Source: Gammaproteobacteria bacterium MFB021 (lineage in GTDB: Bacteria > Pseudomonadota > Gammaproteobacteria > Pseudomonadales > Halomonadaceae). From it: a stretch of 64,000 nt of DNA. The position numbers and the translations under genes are program-made. Where the stretch lies: assembly GCA_000737985.1 (NCBI GenBank), contig JNVT01000096.1, positions 55,291-119,290 of the forward strand, in the 5' to 3' direction. The notes under the pieces were generated by a model. That model had not been told where the DNA came from. It worked only from the letters and a program-made list of their open reading frames with translations, and searched no databases. Below are positions 63,505 through 64,000 of this stretch, one piece after another (position 1 is the first letter of the stretch; every line of letters starts with the position of its first letter).

Positions 63505-64000
63505 AAAGAGCGAGCGCCTCGCCCAACAGCCTGCCATTTTCCAGACAGTCGCCCACGGCGATACCGCCGCGCCAGTTGCCGCCCAGGTGCAGGCCGGGGT
63601 GATGTGCCAGCGCGGCGTCGAGCCGTGCCAGCCGCTCGTCGTGGCCGATTTCGTACTGCGGAATCGCCTGCGGCCAGCGCACCACCCGCCGCCATACCGG
63701 CTCACCGCGAATCCCCAGAATATCGCCCAGGTCCGCCTGCACGCGCCGGGTGAGGCTGTCGTCGTCGCCCGCCGCGGCCTCGGGGGATTGGCGGCCGCCG
63801 ATGAAGACGTTGAGCAGTTTGTGGCCCTCGGGGGCGCGGCCGGGGAAGAGCGTGGAGGGGAACAGCGCGCCCAGCGTCGCCCGCCCTTCGGCCCGCGGGA
63901 TGAGCACACCGAAGCCATCCAGCGGGTGATCGATGTCGGCCTCGCGAAAGCCCAGCGCCACGGCATTGACCGGCGGATAGACGATCTCCGCCAGCGGTTG
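63503..64000 (-). CDS. hemY: Protoporphyrinogen oxidase (HemY/PPOX type), C-terminal part
   Basis: The frame is open to the window edge; 165 codons are seen. LAEIVYPPVNAVALGFREADIDHPLDGFGVLIPRAEG and the final LHLGGNWRGGIAVGDCLENGRLLG are conserved C-terminal motifs of oxygen-dependent HemY-type enzymes, which oxidise protoporphyrinogen IX in haem synthesis with FAD. The N-terminus lies outside. The stop codon abuts the family-2 repeat end. Confidence 0.9.
   Translation of the reverse strand, partial: QPLAEIVYPPVNAVALGFREADIDHPLDGFGVLIPRAEGRATLGALFPSTLFPGRAPEGHKLLNVFIGGRQSPEAAAGDDDSLTRRVQADLGDILGIRGEPVWRRVVRWPQAIPQYEIGHDERLARLDAALAHHPGLHLGGNWRGGIAVGDCLENGRLLGEALAL

Overview
The window is a stretch of a high-GC gammaproteobacterial chromosome, most likely a Halomonadaceae member (Halomonas/Salinicola type). 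Pointers are the E. coli-like orthologues (YdbC, NepI, RhtA, ArfA, MntP), an StpA-type glucosylglycerol-phosphate phosphatase typical of salt-adapted bacteria, and dense, evenly biased GC-rich coding. I see no rRNA, tRNA, CRISPR, phage genes or complete insertion sequence. The genus is an inference.

Layout. 1-1.8 kb: end of a cell-wall amidase, a structured repeat and a PAP2 phosphatase. 1.8-5.7 kb (minus): LysR regulator, amidohydrolase and sodium/solute symporter. 5.9-9.9 kb: copper cluster (DUF2946 protein, OprC-type TonB receptor with a Met-rich heptad repeat, CopC, CopD). 10-11.9 kb: LysR and aldo/keto reductase. 11.9-18.2 kb: zinc-starvation genes, namely folE2 and a dksA2-COG0523 GTPase pair, each behind a Zur-like palindrome, with prpE and an old yellow enzyme between them. 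18.4-28.4 kb: CNNM protein, PNPOx-like protein, StpA phosphatase, dCache chemoreceptor, pgm, diguanylate cyclase and NepI-like exporter. 28.5-36.2 kb: GlxA-type regulator with isochorismatase, small proteins, NCS2 purine permease, TauE/SafE exporter, ChaC, thioredoxin with gamma-carbonic-anhydrase-like protein, and a small exported protein. 36.4-46.1 kb: mqo, ampC-like gene, XRE-cupin/RhtA pair, AraC/LysE pair, arfA, mntP behind a yybP-ykoY Mn riboswitch, and a TetR/MFS pair. 46.1-50 kb: TerB-like protein, a second chemoreceptor with a CheR-tether tail, NUDIX hydrolase and periplasmic protein. 50-54.2 kb: class Ib ribonucleotide reductase nrdHIEF with Fur- and NrdR-like sites. 54.6-64 kb: gnd, UbiM-like monooxygenase, LysR/TDT transporter pair, ggt-ghrA operon, NagD-like phosphatase and the end of the hemY-type protoporphyrinogen oxidase.

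The least explained feature is a repeated intergenic element of about 160 bp present four times (808, 54459, 59305, 63190). Each copy lies just after a stop codon, on the same strand as that gene, and all can form a conserved nested stem-loop with alternative pairings. A second family has 16-bp terminal inverted repeats (63362, with an internally deleted copy at 31204) and shares its end sequence with the first family.

Regulation visible in the DNA links several blocks: Zn limitation (Zur), Mn excess (riboswitch), Fe and deoxynucleotide status (Fur/NrdR), and local regulator-exporter pairs with shared operator motifs.
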